Positions 61,936-64,000 of a stretch of DNA of 64,000 nt are shown here, piece by piece. Position 1 is the stretch's first letter; every line of letters starts with the position of its first letter. The position numbers were made by a program, and so were the translations under genes. Below the pieces are notes generated by a model. That model did not search any database and was not told the origin of the DNA. It was given only the letters and a program-made list of their open reading frames with translations. This DNA comes from Piliocolobus tephrosceles (lineage: Eukaryota; Chordata; Mammalia; Primates; Cercopithecidae), in the NCBI RefSeq assembly GCF_002776525.5, contig NC_045434.1, forward strand, positions 196,373,603 through 196,437,602. Direction: 5' to 3'.

Positions 61936-62233
61936 TTTTTTTTTTTTTGAGATGGAGCTTCGCTCTTGTTGCCCGGGTTGGAGTGCAATGGCGCAGTCTC
62001 GTCTCATTGCAACCTCCCCACCTCCTGGGTTCAAGCGATTCTCGTGCCTCAGCCTCCCAAGTAGCTGGGACTACAGGTGCACGCCACCACGCCCAGCTAA
62101 TTTTTGTATTTTTAGTAGAGACAGGATTTCACCATGTTGGACAGGCTGGTCTCAAACCACTGACCTCAGGCAATCCACCCACCTCGGCCTCCCAAAGTGC
62201 TGGGATTACAGGCGTGAGTCACCGAGCCCGGCC
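61936..62233 (-). mobile_element. AluS
   Basis: Reverse full-length Alu before the UBXN11 5' exons. Confidence 0.93.
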
Positions 62234-62460
62234 CACATAGCCTGTGTCTTGATTGAATCCTGCCTGTGGGTTGCCCTCTCGGGCTCTGAGATGTTGGTAG
62301 TGGCACCGGGTTTCTGGTGGAAGGGAAGGAGACACTTGGGCTTTGTGTCACCCAGCTGGCTGATGGACCGACAGCCTCCTGGGTGGTAGCATTTTCAGGC
62401 TCTAAGTCTGGGAAAGTTCCAGGCTTCTAACTCATTTCTGCATCCCATCCACCCTCACAG

Positions 62461-62535
62461 TCCTTTACCAAGAACCACCAGGCCAAAGGTCTCACAGTTC
62501 AGAGCAGAAAGCCATATACCCAGAGGAGCAGGCAG
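62461..62535 (+). other. UBXN11: probable UBXN11 5' UTR exon
   Basis: 75 nt between a clean acceptor (CACCCTCACAG) and a donor (GTAACA). It has no ATG. It lies 183 bases before the coding-start exon. Supported by splice signals and position only. Confidence 0.45.
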
Positions 62536-62718
62536 GTAACAGAAACTTCCAGAAACCTCTGTGGGGACAGTGGAAGCAGCAAAAGGTACTGCTGCCTAGA
62601 CAGTGCTTCCCATTAGGAAGAGTAGCCAGGGAAGTGGAAACTTCAGTCTACCCCCTGGGATTGGAGCCCTGAGTCCGTCCCCTCTGTCCCCAAGGGCTGA
62701 CTTCCTGCATTCCTCTAG

Positions 62719-62824
62719 GGAGTTCCTGACAGCTGGATTCTAGAAGTAGAACTATGAGCTCACCTTTGGCCTCCCTTAGCAAGACCCGGAAAGTGCCCCT
62801 GCCCTCGGAGCCTGTGAATCCTGG
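62719..62824 (+). CDS. UBXN11: UBXN11 (socius) coding-start exon
   Basis: The acceptor CCTCTAG ends at 62718. The ATG is at 62754, and 23 codons plus two bases lead to a GTAAGG donor. The peptide begins MSSPLASLSKTRKVPLPSEP, which I recognise as the UBXN11 N-terminus. UBXN11 is a cytosolic UBX-domain protein that binds Rnd GTPases. Its coiled coil, SEP and UBX domains lie beyond the window. The first 35 bases of the exon are 5' UTR. Confidence 0.88.
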
Positions 62825-63226
62825 GTAAGGAGCCAGCCTTAGGGGTCTTTCTGTCCCTGCCTTCCATTTTCCATGGCCAGAGGACAATGACTCCTAGTGT
62901 TTTGGGGAATACAAATAAGGGCCACATAGCCTTCTCTGACCACTGTCTTTTTCTTTATACCTTCTTCTGGGGTGCCCAGCTTTGGATCTGAGCATAAACT
63001 GGGTTGTGCTTTTAATAAGGTACGGGCCCTGGAGGAGTGGCTTGGCATCCCATCTGTTCATTTACTGTTCATTGATTAATTCTGCAAACACAGATGGTGT
63101 ATGGACCTATCCTGGGCCAGGCCCTGTTTGGGGTTCTCAATAAAGGGAATCTTTTACATCTGTCTAGCACTTTCACGTTTTCAAAACATTTTTTTACCTC
63201 TCTTCCTTCTTGCTTTTCGGAATACC

Positions 63227-63545
63227 ACTTTGAGTCTTTTTTTTTTGAGAGCAAGTCTCGCTCTGTTGCCCAGGCTGTGGATTGCAGTGGCACGATCTCG
63301 GCTCACTGCATCCTTTGCCTCCCAGGTTCAAGCGATTCTCCTACTTTAGCCTCAGTAGCTGGGACTACAGGCGTGTGCCACAACGCCTGGCTAATTTTTT
63401 GTATTTTTAGTAGAGACAAGTCTCACTGTGTTAGCCAGGATGGTCTCGATCTCCTGATCTCGTGATCTGCCCGCCTTGGCCTCCCAAAGTGCTGGGATTA
63501 CCAGCACTCTAGGTGTGAGCCACTGCACCTGGCCCCACTTTGAGT
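63227..63545 (-). mobile_element. Alu with target-site duplication
   Basis: Reverse Alu; CCACTTTGAGTC on both sides. A 13-bp insertion interrupts ATTACAGG-GTGTGAGCC near 63500. Confidence 0.92.
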
Positions 63546-63900
63546 CATTCTAAGGCCTAGAAGATTCAGAGAGGTTAAGCAACAGGCCTCACAGCCTTTG
63601 CAGAGCAGAGCTGGGGCTGAACTCGTGGGCTTTGCAAGCCTTGTAGTTTTCCCACCTCAGACTCTGCTCTTCACCCCTTCGCCATCCTTCTCCACGGGGC
63701 AAAGTGAGTCATGCTGAAGCCTGTCCCTTGTCTCACCCCAGGCTGGGGCTGGGATTTGGGGCTGGAAGTCCTCAGGAGGTAGAGGCCCCGCTTCCATCTC
63801 TTTGAGCTTTGACTGAAGTCCGGTGCCCAGAGCCTTATCCCTGGTATCATTCCAGGGGCCCTAACTTATATTTCTTCCTTCTTCCTGCCTGGGTTCCCAG

Positions 63901-63929
63901 GAGGCGAGGAATCCGCATCTATGGGGATG
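63901..63929 (+). CDS. UBXN11: UBXN11 coding exon 2
   Basis: A 29-nt exon between GGGTTCCCAG and GTAAGT. Joined to the previous exon it reads PGRRGIRIYGD, as in UBXN11, and leaves phase 1. The rest of the gene lies to the right, outside the window. Confidence 0.88.
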
Positions 63930-64000
63930 GTAAGTGTGCCCCGCCCTCCTGCCCTCTTCGCCTCTCATGTGCTTGCACCTCCTACAGTTGGGCCAATGGA

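Overview
This is a primate nuclear genome segment. It has intron-rich genes with GT/AG splice sites, about 70 Alu copies in both orientations, older MIR, L2 and L1 remnants, and three assembly gaps (10, 100 and 10 N). Several Alus are near-identical, TSD-flanked AluY copies of the type abundant in Old World monkeys, and the CD52 peptide differs from human. A macaque-like or other cercopithecine species is the best guess, though the species itself is inference. The gene set (ZNF683, CRYBG2, CD52, UBXN11) matches the region orthologous to human 1p36.11, apparently in reverse orientation to the human reference.

Layout, left to right. 1-3.5 kb: the last two coding exons of ZNF683 (Hobit, a Blimp-1-like zinc-finger repressor) on the + strand; earlier exons lie outside the window. 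3.5-11.2 kb: a CpG-rich, promoter-like block at about 4.56-5.24 kb with a possible first exon, followed by an Alu-rich stretch. 11.2-42.8 kb: CRYBG2 (AIM1L) on the + strand. I could phase 20 exons: two large exons for a low-complexity N-terminal region, then 18 exons whose summed length is 2073 nt (690 aa plus stop). These encode twelve beta-gamma-crystallin Greek-key motifs and a C-terminal ricin-B-type trefoil. A 10-N gap breaks the second large exon inside a repetitive coding tract. 44.2-46.8 kb: CD52 on the - strand, a complete 61-residue GPI-anchored glycopeptide precursor in two exons, convergent with CRYBG2. 46.9-57.8 kb: intergenic, mostly Alus and a degenerate L1 piece. 57.8-64 kb: a CpG-rich, YY1-type promoter and the first exons of UBXN11 (+ strand), divergent from CD52; the rest of UBXN11 lies beyond the window.

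The genes do not form a pathway. ZNF683 and CD52 are both lymphocyte genes, CRYBG2 is an epithelial-type crystallin-fold protein, and UBXN11 is a UBX-domain protein. I found no new biological system. The most informative observations are: (1) the CRYBG2 crystallin region is three copies of a five-exon cassette (linker plus four motifs) with near-constant exon lengths and phases; (2) Greek-key signature residues are lost in specific motifs; (3) CD52 has a Ser/Pro swap at the residue that is the GPI attachment site in human; (4) there is a local duplication at 5.3/6.3 kb, one copy of which carries an Alu; and (5) several Alus are nested up to three deep, and some seeded microsatellites from their tails.
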